Source: Pedobacter hartonius (GTDB taxonomy: Bacteria > Bacteroidota > Bacteroidia > Sphingobacteriales > Sphingobacteriaceae). From it: a stretch of 64,000 nt of DNA. The position numbers and the translations under genes were made by a program. Numbering within the stretch: position 1 is the first letter of the stretch; each line of letters begins with the position of its first letter. Below, in pieces: positions 17,331 through 26,510 of this stretch. The notes beneath the pieces were generated by a model, which was given only the letters and a program-made list of their open reading frames with translations, did no database searches and was not told the DNA's origin. The stretch covers positions 124,001 through 188,000 of the forward strand of contig NZ_FNRA01000004.1 of assembly GCF_900107535.1 (NCBI RefSeq). The letters are read 5' to 3'.

Positions 17331-19793
17331 ATGCTTTTGAAAATGAAAAATTTAATTCTACGTTTACTGATGCCAGTTTTGTTCCTTTTTACCGTCTCTG
17401 CTGCCAGTGCACAAACTGGTTCTGGGAAATTATCCGGTAAAGTTTTGGACGAAAAACATGCTAACCTTTCTTACGCTTCGGTAAGTCTTTTAAAAGCAAA
17501 GGATTCTACACTAATCAAAGGATCGATCACCGAAGAAAATGGTACTTATCTTTTTGCTGACCTTCCCGACGGACAATATATCATCGCCATCAATATGATC
17601 GGTTATGCGAAAGTACTGAAAGGCCCATACCTGCTTAACGCTGAACATAAAGCCTACACCATTGAGCAGGTGCAACTGGTACCCACAGCTAAACAACTCA
17701 ATAATGTAAACATTGTAAGCCGCAAGCCCTTGGTAGAAAGACAAGTGGACAAGACCGTGCTGAACATTGAAAACAGTGTGCTTGCAGCCAGTAACAACGC
17801 ACTCGAGATCCTGCAGAAGGCTCCTGGAGTAACTGTCGATAAAGATGGTAACATCAGTCTGCGAGGGAAAAAAGGTGTGACCGTTATGCTGGACGGCAAA
17901 CTGACTTATATGTCCAGCGAACAGCTGGCCAATTTATTGCGTTCCACAGAAGGAAATGCCGTACAAACCATTGAACTGATCACCAACCCCTCGGCAAAAT
18001 ATGATGCTGCAGGTAACTCAGGGATCATTAATATCAAACTCAAGAAAAACAGGAACTATGGTACCAATGGCTCTGTTACTGCCGGAGGGGGGTATGGTAA
18101 ATATTATAAGGCCAATTCAGGTTTAACCCTAAATCACAGGGAAAAGAAATTCAACATCTTTGGCGACTTTAATTACTCCCGCAGAAAACAGTTTCATGAT
18201 CTTGATATTGTACGTGTCAACAATACTGCGGCCGACCAAACATATTTTGACCAGACCAGTGATGGAATAGGCACCAGACGGAACTACAACTTTAAAGGAG
18301 GGTTCGACTATTTTATCAATGATAATAATACCATAGGTGTAGTAGTAAACGGGTATAATGCAAAAGGAGAAAACGATACAAAGGTATTAACGCTGATCGG
18401 TAGTCAGCCCCTGGAAACAGATTCCTCGGTATTTGCAACAACCCCTAACCAGTATAAGTATACCGGGACCACTTATAACCTGAATTATAAAAGCACTATT
18501 GATACTTCCGGTCAGGAACTCAATGCAGATATAGACTATTCAAGGTATAATTCTTATCAGAATAATCAATACAACAACAATTATCTGAACCTCGCCGGGG
18601 AGCCTTATAAATCTCCCTATATTTTCAGGAGCTTTTCGCCTTCGGATATTAGTGTTTTTGCGGCTAAGGTAGATTATACCTATCCCTTTAGTAAAAAGAT
18701 GAAACTGGATGCCGGACTAAAAAGCAGTGTGGTCAGCACAGACAACAACTCAGTCTTTGAAAATTTTCTGGATAATAACTGGCAGGATGACCGGGGCCGC
18801 AGTAACCAGTTTAAATATAATGAAAATATCAATGCGGGTTACCTGAATCTGAAACGTGAGTTCAGGGGAACTACAGTACAGCTGGGCCTGAGGGGAGAGC
18901 AAACCAATTCGAAAGGGAATTCCATAACGGAACAGCGGGTTTCCAAACGTCATTACCTGAACCTGTTCCCAAGCCTTTTCGTGAACCATGTGCTTTCAAA
19001 AAACCATGAAATCGGCTTTTCCTACAGCAGAAGAATAGACAGGCCTGATTACGGAGACCTTAACCCCTTTATTTCGTTCGTAGATCTTTACACCTATGGA
19101 ATTGGTAATCCCTTCCTTAACCCGCAATATACCAATTCCTTTGAGGTTTCTTATTCTTACAAAAAGACCATCAATGCAACCTTAGGTTACAGCCATACCA
19201 GCGATGCGATCACCCGGGTGCTGCTTTCAGACACGCTCCGGAAAACGCTGTTCATTACATCGGAGAACCTTGCCGTAAAAAAATCGTATAATTTAAATAT
19301 CAATTCTCCCCTGACTATCATTAAATGGTGGACAACCAACAATAACGTTACTGTCTTTTATAACAAGTTTAGTACGCCTAATTTGCTGGGTGCGCCTTAT
19401 AGCAGCGGCAAACTATCTTTTAATGCCAATACTAATCACACGATCAGTGTCAATACCAGTACGAACATCGAAATGTCAGGCTATTACCAATCAGCTATGG
19501 TAGAGGGAACGCTGGCCATGAAACCGCAGTATGGTATTGACCTCGGATTGAGTAAATCATTTGCGGACAAAAAACTGAATGTTAAACTGGCGGCAAATGA
19601 TGTTTTCAATCTGCAGAGATGGCGGATCACCAGTGCATTGCCCGGTCAGAACTACAGTGTGAGTGAAAAAGAAGAAAGCAGGATTTTCCGTTTAACCTGT
19701 ACGTACCGTTTTGGCAGCAATGATATTAAGGGTGCCCGTCAGCGCAGCAAAGGGTCAGATGCTGAACAGAACCGCGTAAAGTCTGGTGGGTAA
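17331..19793 (+). CDS. TonB-dependent outer-membrane receptor, CarboxypepD-regulatory-like type
   Basis: An 820-residue outer-membrane protein. A signal peptide ends SAASAQ; a carboxypeptidase-regulatory-like beta-sandwich follows at about 30-115, then a plug-like region (LQKAPGVTVDKDGNISLRGKKGVTVMLDGK) and a large barrel of the 'outer membrane protein beta-barrel family 3' type. It lacks the typical SusC signature and has no SusD partner. The start could instead be at 17343 (MKNLILRL), four residues in. The substrate is unknown; single copies of this type are common in Bacteroidota. Confidence 0.85.
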   Translation: MLLKMKNLILRLLMPVLFLFTVSAASAQTGSGKLSGKVLDEKHANLSYASVSLLKAKDSTLIKGSITEENGTYLFADLPDGQYIIAINMIGYAKVLKGPYLLNAEHKAYTIEQVQLVPTAKQLNNVNIVSRKPLVERQVDKTVLNIENSVLAASNNALEILQKAPGVTVDKDGNISLRGKKGVTVMLDGKLTYMSSEQLANLLRSTEGNAVQTIELITNPSAKYDAAGNSGIINIKLKKNRNYGTNGSVTAGGGYGKYYKANSGLTLNHREKKFNIFGDFNYSRRKQFHDLDIVRVNNTAADQTYFDQTSDGIGTRRNYNFKGGFDYFINDNNTIGVVVNGYNAKGENDTKVLTLIGSQPLETDSSVFATTPNQYKYTGTTYNLNYKSTIDTSGQELNADIDYSRYNSYQNNQYNNNYLNLAGEPYKSPYIFRSFSPSDISVFAAKVDYTYPFSKKMKLDAGLKSSVVSTDNNSVFENFLDNNWQDDRGRSNQFKYNENINAGYLNLKREFRGTTVQLGLRGEQTNSKGNSITEQRVSKRHYLNLFPSLFVNHVLSKNHEIGFSYSRRIDRPDYGDLNPFISFVDLYTYGIGNPFLNPQYTNSFEVSYSYKKTINATLGYSHTSDAITRVLLSDTLRKTLFITSENLAVKKSYNLNINSPLTIIKWWTTNNNVTVFYNKFSTPNLLGAPYSSGKLSFNANTNHTISVNTSTNIEMSGYYQSAMVEGTLAMKPQYGIDLGLSKSFADKKLNVKLAANDVFNLQRWRITSALPGQNYSVSEKEESRIFRLTCTYRFGSNDIKGARQRSKGSDAEQNRVKSGG

Positions 19794-20068
19794 TTCCTGT
19801 TAATAAATGTTAAAATTCGCCCGGTAAAAAGTCTATCAGAGTGGGGGAGATACCAATATTATTTTGTCATATTCCTATTTAAAGATGCTTTACGCCATTT
19901 TTATAAGATCCGAAATCAGAAAGCAGCAAAATTTACTTAATTTATTGAGGTATTGGATTTTTATAATTTCTTTGATCAATTTTGCGTTGTTAATAAAAAA
20001 ATCGAACAAAGACTTTACCCGAGGGTGGATGCCAGAGGTAAATAGGTAAATAATAGTTAATAATCATT

Positions 20069-20093
20069 AAAGGCCGGTTTTTAACCGGCCTTT
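20069..20093. terminator. Bidirectional terminator next to the Lrp-type gene
   Basis: An 11-bp perfect stem (AAAGGCCGGTT/AACCGGCCTTT) with a TTT loop, reaching the stop codon of the minus-strand regulator. The 19794-20068 interval before it shows no gene I can support. Confidence 0.75.
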
Positions 20094-20562
20094 ATAGCAA
20101 TATAGGCAATCCGATCTCGGCTTTTGCCTGCGAGATAACCAGGGAGCTGTGTACATTTCCAACATTCTCCAATGTAGCAATCTTCTGTCGAAGGAAAGTA
20201 TTGTAAGCATGCATGTCTGGGATAATGATCTTCAGCATAAAGTCATAGTTTCCTGTAATGTGATAACACTCCAATACTTCGGGGAACTCAATGACGCTTC
20301 TTTGAAAGGAAGCCAGCGCATATTCACTATGACTGTTCAGCACAATTTGCGGAAAGGCAACCATGCTTGCCGTGATTTTCTCCCTGTCAAGAACTGCAAC
20401 ATATTTTTTGATATATCCCAGTTCTTCCAGTCTTTTCCTCCTGTCAAAAATCGGCGAGATGGTCCTATTGAGATTATAGGCAAGTTCTTTGTTGGTCAGA
20501 CGTCCGTTTTCCTGCAGCAGATTTAATATACCCAAATCCGTAGGGTCTAAATGCGGGTTCAT
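20092..20562 (-). CDS. Lrp/AsnC-family transcriptional regulator
   Basis: A 156-residue protein. An N-terminal helix-turn-helix (about 5-60; DLGILNLLQENGRLTNKELAYNLNRTISPIFDRRKRLEELG) is followed by an AsnC-type ligand/oligomerisation domain (about 65-150; ITGNYDFMLKIIIPDM). It is an amino-acid-responsive regulator type. It stands alone between a TonB receptor and a pseudogene, so its targets are unknown. Confidence 0.93.
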   Translation of the reverse strand: MNPHLDPTDLGILNLLQENGRLTNKELAYNLNRTISPIFDRRKRLEELGYIKKYVAVLDREKITASMVAFPQIVLNSHSEYALASFQRSVIEFPEVLECYHITGNYDFMLKIIIPDMHAYNTFLRQKIATLENVGNVHSSLVISQAKAEIGLPILL

Positions 20563-20793
20563 ATTTGAAATGATTTTAACTTAGTGTAGGTCTATTTGGT
20601 TTTTGGTGGTTGGTTATGGTTTTAACAAATATATGATATTTCATTGTGTGCTTGTACTCATGATCCCGAAAAAATATTGGATATACTGTTTCGAACCTAT
20701 AGGATAGTGTAGTATATATTACCAATGCTACAAAAGCGGTGATGAAAGGGGTTTTCTAAATGAATAGCATAACTTTGTCGCCCAAGACATATT

Positions 20794-21122
20794 ATGGGTT
20801 TAATCAAAGATATCTACTTACCTGGATTTTACAATAAATTCGCAGACACCGTTCAAGAGGTAATTCCGGCATTTGACAACAAGGAATGGAAAGACAGGAT
20901 AAAACATACCACCTGGGTATTTCATGAATCCCTCAATGCCGATTTTCCTGCGGCTGTAAAACTGATAGAAAAGATCATCAAACAATTAAGGGCTGATCAT
21001 TTAGGTGAAGATAGTCATTTAAACTAATCACAACAAGGACATTTTATACCGGTGAACACCAGGTATCCATTATTGTAAACGGAGAAGAAAAAGAGAGACT
21101 GGATTTTACTGTTACTGCTTAA
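20794..21122 (+). pseudogene. Internally deleted DNA-alkylation-repair (AlkD/AlkC-like) gene
   Basis: The frame from 20794 gives 77 residues resembling the N terminus of Bacteroidota DNA alkylation repair proteins (LIKDIYLPGFYNKFADTV, then KEWKDRIKHTTWV). It stops at 21027. In another frame, 21015-21122 encodes the family's C-terminal sequence (SFKLITTRTFYTGEHQVSI.. to LDFTVTA and a stop). The central HEAT-repeat region is missing and the join is out of frame, so the product would be non-functional. Family assignment is from memory of the sequence pattern. Confidence 0.6.
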
Positions 21123-21134
21123 CATTGTATCGTA

Positions 21135-23036
21135 TTAACGGGCTTTGATTAGAAATACGCCATTGGTATAAGTAATGTCTTTAACTCTCTTGTTCTGATC
21201 TCCGTTAAACCTGATGGAGTTTATTTTATAAATGATCCTGAAATTTTTGGTATCCTGACTGATGCTTAATAACACGGAAGGCAGGTTATACTGATAGGTT
21301 GAGCGACTATGGGCATTGGTTTCTTTATGGCTGTTTAATTCAACGGGGTCTTTAAGCAAGTTACTGACCAATCCTTTTATATTAAATACAGCACTATCAT
21401 TATTGAGCCTGATGAACAACAGTCCATTCCCCTTGTAACTCTTCTCGAAATTGATCGGGCCAGCCATATTAGTTTTTCCCCTTTCGTCAGTGGTACTTTC
21501 CTCCAGTATAAAATCATATCCTGTAACATGTAGCAGTCCCGTTTGCGAATCTTTGATCAGATATGTCTCATTTGCGGGTTGCTGATCGGAATCGTCAACG
21601 TCAGCATAGGTGCTGAATTCGCCGAGACCAAGATGGTTTTGCAGCCATTCCGTTTTTTTAATTCTCAGGTCATACTGACTACTGAAACGATCCACTTTGG
21701 CCATTTCCCTGGTGTTGGCCAGTGAATCTGCAATCAGGTTAAGGTCTTGACTTAGATAATGCTGTAATATCTGATAATCGTAGTGTTCAACGATATATCT
21801 TAAAGTTTGGGCGGCGCGGATACCATCTTTTTTATTTATTTTTTTCAGCCTGACCATCTTTCCATGCTCAAAAGCGTTGTTTTTCTGAAAGATGCCGGTT
21901 AAGATCCTTGTTTGAGATAAGACCGAAACGGAGAATGCACTTTGTGGCCCATAAACAGCCAGTAGGGCAAAGACGCAGAGTGAAACAGGAATCAGTTTAA
22001 TATTCTGTCTGTGGGATACCAGCGAATAAATGGTAATCAATAATAACCAGAACGCAAGCAGGATCAGAAAATAGCGGAGTTCAGTTATCCCATAGCGGAA
22101 CACCCTGGTACCTGCGGCCAGAAATAACAGTGCAATTAATGGGAGCATCAGGAAGTAAAAGCTGCGGGCGTAGGTTTTTATCCATCCGTTTTCGGCCTGT
22201 TCGCGGATAGGAAAAACCAGCAGGAGGGAAAGAATGCCAAATACTGCGTATCCTAATATTATATTTGATACGAGTCCTTTTGGAAGGTTCCACTCTACCA
22301 GAATTTTGGCTTCATAGGCCAATAGTATCATTACATATACCGTGGCCAGCGGTATCAGCACATATTGGGTAAATACTTTTAATCCTTTCGGATAACTGAA
22401 ATCCTCATTCAGCGCAGGCAAATCTTCAGGAACACCTGAAAGAAAAAATATGGTATTAAATAATCCTGTGATGCATACCCACAGGATGGCATAGGCATGA
22501 GACCCGATATCAAAATTAAACAGGAATTTTGTGGCGCTCATGGCTGCTGCCAAACCGATATAAAGTACCGCGCTGTAAAGTACACTCGTTAAAAAACGAA
22601 TGAAAAGTGTTTTATTGAATTGCCAGAACCCCTGTATGGATGCTGATTGAATATAAGCAGAAAATGAAACCAAAAGATGACCGCTGAGGCTTATCAGACA
22701 GAACCTTGTAATGTCAGCTCTTTGCACCATAGGGTTTAAAAAAAATACCAGCGAGCCAGCGAGCAGGGCTGCCGGGATTTTAAAAAGATACATTTGCTTT
22801 CCCTTTATCATCTTGCTTTCTGTATATAAACTGACCGAAAGACTAACCAGAAGGCCAATGTTAGCTGTCATGATCACCCGCCAGGACCAATTTGATACCT
22901 TATCGTTTAGAAAATCAGTTTTAATGCCAATGATTGCTGCGGTTGTTCCTATGCAGGCAAAAAGTATTTCCATTGGGAAACGACTGATGACATGCTGAAT
23001 ACCTTGTATCAAGGTTTTGATGGAGGGAAGCGCCAT
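21135..23036 (-). CDS. DUF4153 multi-pass membrane protein
   Basis: A 633-residue protein. The N-terminal half (about 20-370) has roughly eleven hydrophobic segments, including an early IGIKTDF loop. The C-terminal half is soluble and contains a YDLRIKKTEWLQNHLG-type segment. This matches the DUF4153 family, whose function is not established. It ends near the pseudogene at 20794-21122 and diverges from the riboswitch-controlled receptor gene. Confidence 0.75.
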   Translation of the reverse strand: MALPSIKTLIQGIQHVISRFPMEILFACIGTTAAIIGIKTDFLNDKVSNWSWRVIMTANIGLLVSLSVSLYTESKMIKGKQMYLFKIPAALLAGSLVFFLNPMVQRADITRFCLISLSGHLLVSFSAYIQSASIQGFWQFNKTLFIRFLTSVLYSAVLYIGLAAAMSATKFLFNFDIGSHAYAILWVCITGLFNTIFFLSGVPEDLPALNEDFSYPKGLKVFTQYVLIPLATVYVMILLAYEAKILVEWNLPKGLVSNIILGYAVFGILSLLLVFPIREQAENGWIKTYARSFYFLMLPLIALLFLAAGTRVFRYGITELRYFLILLAFWLLLITIYSLVSHRQNIKLIPVSLCVFALLAVYGPQSAFSVSVLSQTRILTGIFQKNNAFEHGKMVRLKKINKKDGIRAAQTLRYIVEHYDYQILQHYLSQDLNLIADSLANTREMAKVDRFSSQYDLRIKKTEWLQNHLGLGEFSTYADVDDSDQQPANETYLIKDSQTGLLHVTGYDFILEESTTDERGKTNMAGPINFEKSYKGNGLLFIRLNNDSAVFNIKGLVSNLLKDPVELNSHKETNAHSRSTYQYNLPSVLLSISQDTKNFRIIYKINSIRFNGDQNKRVKDITYTNGVFLIKAR

Positions 23037-23130
23037 AGGTTATGATCTGAAACCCTAATTTACATGTAATTTAGTTTATTTGTACTACCTTGCTGCCTTA
23101 TAGTTCTTTACTTTATTTCTTCATCAACCG

Positions 23131-23235
23131 GAATAGGTTCTGCTTAAGGCAGATGAATAGGGAATCGTGTTTGAATCACGAGCTGTCGCGCAACTGTGTG
23201 TAACATAAAATGTTATTAGCCAGATACCTGCCTAT
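23131..23235 (+). promoter_or_regulatory. Cobalamin (B12) riboswitch
   Basis: The stretch carries the conserved cobalamin-aptamer blocks in order: a GAATAGGGAA box, a hairpin with TCGTG/CACGA, the core GCTGTCGCGCAACTGT, and the closing GCCAGATACCTGCC. The core reads CGCGC where CCCGC is more usual. Downstream, CAATGCTTT (23246-23254) and AAAGCATTG (23347-23355) could pair as part of the expression platform. It should lower expression of the receptor at 23414 when B12 is plentiful. Confidence 0.85.
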
Positions 23236-23413
23236 ACTGTATTGACAATGCTTTCGCGAAAAGAAGCTATTGGTCAGACGTGATTTGTATCAGCAAACTG
23301 CTGCGTGAGCAACAGTGGGTATCCATTTTCTCTTTCCTTTTTCTTTAAAGCATTGCGAAGTTTTAGCTTTTGAGAGCTTTTAACCGATTTATTCATTTAA
23401 TCCTTTAAAAGAA

Positions 23414-25591
23414 ATGCTAACGCAAAACTCCGGCTGCCGGCTAAATGGCAGTTACCCCAGGTTCAACACAATTATTCGTGACTATGCAAAAGCTGCCGTC
23501 ATGGGATTACTGCTCAGTATTACATCCTACGGCCGCTCTGATGCCCAGGAAAAGAAAACCACGCTTCCCAAAGATTCCGTAAAACATGATCTCGATGAGG
23601 TGAATATTAACTCAAACAAACAGGGCAGGGCTACACTTAAACTGAATGCCCCTTTAAAACAAATCCCAATTACATTCAATACTATCGGAAGAGAAATTCT
23701 CGATGATCAGGGGGTAGATGATTTTCAATCAGCCTTAAAAAATGTGAGCGGCGTAAATCCTGTAGAGACCTACGGAGGTTTCCAGCAATTTGTGATCAGG
23801 GGTTTTACCGATTACCTGATGCTCGTTGACGGCTTCAGGGACGAGCGGCAGAATATTTCGCAGAGCGCTCCGCTCAGCAGTACAGCTGCTGTAGACCATA
23901 TTGAGGTAGTTAAAGGCCCTGCTTCAGTACTGTTTGGACATTCCGCATTGGGAGGGATCATCAATGTGATCAGGAAGCAGCCAACTACCGTTCCTACCTA
24001 TGACTTCTCCCTCGCCTATGGCAGTTACAATACCAGGAGAATGACGGCCGGTGCCGGCGGTGCTATTACCAGTAAACTGAGCTACCGCGCAGATTTTGGT
24101 ATTTCTGACCAGGATGGATGGAGAAAAGCAGGTTACAGTAAGGCTAACGGTTACCTGGCTTTAAATTATGCCCTGTCAGCGAATGACCAGTTTCAGCTTC
24201 AGCTTGGTGCCTCTAAAGACAATTACCAGCTGGATGCAGGCATCCCCACTATAAATGGTATAATTCCTGCCGGCGTAGCACTGTCTACCCGTTACAATAC
24301 GCCGCAGGACAATATGGCCTATGAACGTAATGACATCCAGCTGAGGTATAACCACAATTTTTCGCCGGATACTAAACTAACAGAGACCATTTCTTATGCC
24401 AGTGATTCTTATCATTATTTTTCTTCGGAGACCCTCTACCTCAATGCCAGCCAGGATTCTGTCAACCGGGAGTATTTCAATTTCAATACCAGCCTGAAAC
24501 CCCTGCAAAATACACTGGAGCTGAGTTCGGTGCTGAAAACCGGAGCTGTAGAACACCGTTTTACTTTTGGGAATTCAATTAACTACCTGAACTGGAAACA
24601 GTTTCGGGATTCAGGATTGCCGGGCGTCACCACGGTTGGCCTGATTAATCCGGTGGAAAGCCAGGCAAATATCGTGATCACTAATGACACCAGGAGAATC
24701 CTGAGCGAGTTCTCTACATCCTTTTATCTGCAGGACTGGGTTAACTTCTCTGCACAATTAAAAGGGCTTATTGGTGTACGGTATGACTATTTTAATGGTG
24801 AATACCGTACAGATAAATTAAACACCATCAATGATTTTGTAAAGGGCGTTTCTGCCGATAGAATTTCGGATGCACTGACCTATCGTTTCGGACTGGTCTA
24901 TGAACCGGTAACTGCACTGAGCATCTATGGCTCTTATTCCAACTATTTCAAACCGGGCAGACAGCTCCCTGTGAATGATATCGTCCTGAAGCCTGAAACC
25001 GGTGCGATGGCCGAGCTTGGTGTTAAACTTCAGCTCAATGATCAGCTGAGCTCTACCACAAGTGTATACCATATCAGGAAATCCGATATCATTATCGGCA
25101 AAGGTGCCGGAATATTTGATCAGGCAGGTAAAGCAGTGTCTAAGGGGATAGAAGAAGACCTGACCTATACGCCTGATGCCCATATTTCGGTTACCGCAGG
25201 TTACAGTTATACAAATGCACGTTTTAAAGATTATGTTCAGTCGGCAACTGTAAATCTCAGCGGAAAACGTTTGTATTACGCGCCGGACCATCAGGCTAAT
25301 CTATGGGCTACTTACCGCTTTGCCAGAAAGAGTGAAGACAATGGTTTCAGGGTATCCCTTGGCGGAAACTTTACAGGCAAGAGCTTTGCAGACAACGATA
25401 ATGCAGTGAAACTTCCTGGCTATACCATTGTCAATGCGGCTTTGCATTATCAATTCAAACAGGCAGATATCGGCCTGAACGTAAACAATGTGTTCGATAA
25501 AAGACAATACTTTGTTTCTGCAATCAACGATAACCAGCTATATCCCGGAAAACCGGCCAGCTACCTGGCTTCTGTGAGATACAAGTTTTAA
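23414..25591 (+). CDS. TonB-dependent receptor, siderophore-receptor type, under B12 riboswitch
   Basis: A 725-residue outer-membrane receptor. A hydrophobic stretch at about 30-42 precedes a signal-peptide-like end (SDAQ). The plug domain (about 60-170) shows QFVIRGFTDYLMLVDGFRD and VDHIEVVKGPASVLFGHSALGGIINV. A barrel follows, ending SVRYKF. By sequence it belongs with siderophore-type receptors (FhuA/FepA-like family), but the upstream cobalamin riboswitch points to corrinoid or a B12-linked metal such as cobalt. No BtuCDF genes are adjacent. A start at an internal Met near residue 30 is also possible. Confidence 0.9.
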   Translation: MLTQNSGCRLNGSYPRFNTIIRDYAKAAVMGLLLSITSYGRSDAQEKKTTLPKDSVKHDLDEVNINSNKQGRATLKLNAPLKQIPITFNTIGREILDDQGVDDFQSALKNVSGVNPVETYGGFQQFVIRGFTDYLMLVDGFRDERQNISQSAPLSSTAAVDHIEVVKGPASVLFGHSALGGIINVIRKQPTTVPTYDFSLAYGSYNTRRMTAGAGGAITSKLSYRADFGISDQDGWRKAGYSKANGYLALNYALSANDQFQLQLGASKDNYQLDAGIPTINGIIPAGVALSTRYNTPQDNMAYERNDIQLRYNHNFSPDTKLTETISYASDSYHYFSSETLYLNASQDSVNREYFNFNTSLKPLQNTLELSSVLKTGAVEHRFTFGNSINYLNWKQFRDSGLPGVTTVGLINPVESQANIVITNDTRRILSEFSTSFYLQDWVNFSAQLKGLIGVRYDYFNGEYRTDKLNTINDFVKGVSADRISDALTYRFGLVYEPVTALSIYGSYSNYFKPGRQLPVNDIVLKPETGAMAELGVKLQLNDQLSSTTSVYHIRKSDIIIGKGAGIFDQAGKAVSKGIEEDLTYTPDAHISVTAGYSYTNARFKDYVQSATVNLSGKRLYYAPDHQANLWATYRFARKSEDNGFRVSLGGNFTGKSFADNDNAVKLPGYTIVNAALHYQFKQADIGLNVNNVFDKRQYFVSAINDNQLYPGKPASYLASVRYKF

Positions 25592-25598
25592 TTCCTGC

Positions 25599-25633
25599 CT
25601 GCCCTGAGTATATAAATCACATGCTCAGGGCAG
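25599..25633. terminator. Hairpin between convergent receptor and VOC genes
   Basis: CTGCCCTGAG (25599-25608) pairs perfectly with CTCAGGGCAG (25624-25633) around a 15-nt loop, between two convergent stop codons. Confidence 0.6.
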
Positions 25634-25655
25634 TTATGATAAAACAAAAACCTGT

Positions 25656-26498
25656 CTATGCGTTTTCCAGATCTGCAATGACGAGTTTCTTCATTTTCAT
25701 CAGTTCATTCATTACCCGCTGGCCGCGTTCCTGATCTGAAATCAGTGTGCCTAGTTTTTCCGGCACTATCTGCCAGCTCACACCATACTTGTCTACCAGC
25801 CAGCCACAGGCAATTTCCTTTCCTCCACCGGCAGTTAATTGCTGCCAGTACTGATCAATTTCCGCTTGTGTATTGCAGTTCACCACTAGAGATATCGCAT
25901 CATTGAAGGCAAAGCCGTGGTCTGCGGAGCTATCCATCGCCATGACAACAAAATCTTTGACCCTGAACTGGGCATGTTTTACAAAACCGGGAGTATCACC
26001 TTCTCCTTCGCTGTATTCCATTACACCTTCAATTTGAGATTGCGGAAACAGGTCTGTATAAAAATGGATCGCTGCTGAAGCTTTACCGGCGTTGGCTCCT
26101 GTAAACATCAGCGAAGGGCTAAACTTCTGAGGAAAATCATTTTTGCTACCTGTATACAACTGCCAGGAAACGCCGAACTTATCTTCTACCCAGCCATACT
26201 TTACGCTCCATGGATAGCTGTCCAGCGGCATAAAGACCTTACCGCCGCCGGTCAGCCTGTTCCAGTACAATTCCGTTTCTTCGGCCGTTTCACTAACAAC
26301 CATGAATGAAATGGATGCATTTGGCGAAGAGGAGGGGCCATCATTCAGCAGCATGATTTTCTGCCCGCTCAGCTCAATGAGGATCACAAAAGGGGAAGTC
26401 TGGATAATTTTTCCTTCACCAAAGCTTTGGATGTAAAAGTCTGCTGCTTCTGCAACTTTTCCTTTGAGGGTAAGACAGGGATAAATGGAGTTATTCAT
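25656..26498 (-). CDS. VOC/PhnB-like protein with two glyoxalase-fold domains
   Basis: A 280-residue protein with two related halves (about 2-130 and 140-270). Each has the PhnB-like pattern: AADFYIQSFGEG.. and AIHFYTDLFPQS.. near the start, and WVEDKFGVSWQLY and WLVDKYGVSWQIV near the end. Such 'demethylubiquinone methyltransferase-like' VOC proteins have no settled reaction. It lies 12 bp downstream of the AHSA1-domain gene on the same strand, so they are probably co-transcribed. Confidence 0.85.
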   Translation of the reverse strand: MNNSIYPCLTLKGKVAEAADFYIQSFGEGKIIQTSPFVILIELSGQKIMLLNDGPSSSPNASISFMVVSETAEETELYWNRLTGGGKVFMPLDSYPWSVKYGWVEDKFGVSWQLYTGSKNDFPQKFSPSLMFTGANAGKASAAIHFYTDLFPQSQIEGVMEYSEGEGDTPGFVKHAQFRVKDFVVMAMDSSADHGFAFNDAISLVVNCNTQAEIDQYWQQLTAGGGKEIACGWLVDKYGVSWQIVPEKLGTLISDQERGQRVMNELMKMKKLVIADLENA

Positions 26499-26510
26499 GA
26501 GTTGTGCTAT

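Noticed and set aside
19864..20049. 61-residue frame with a TTG start and a hydrophobic middle
   Set aside because: AT-rich, non-ATG start, no recognisable family and no ribosome-binding site; likely chance.
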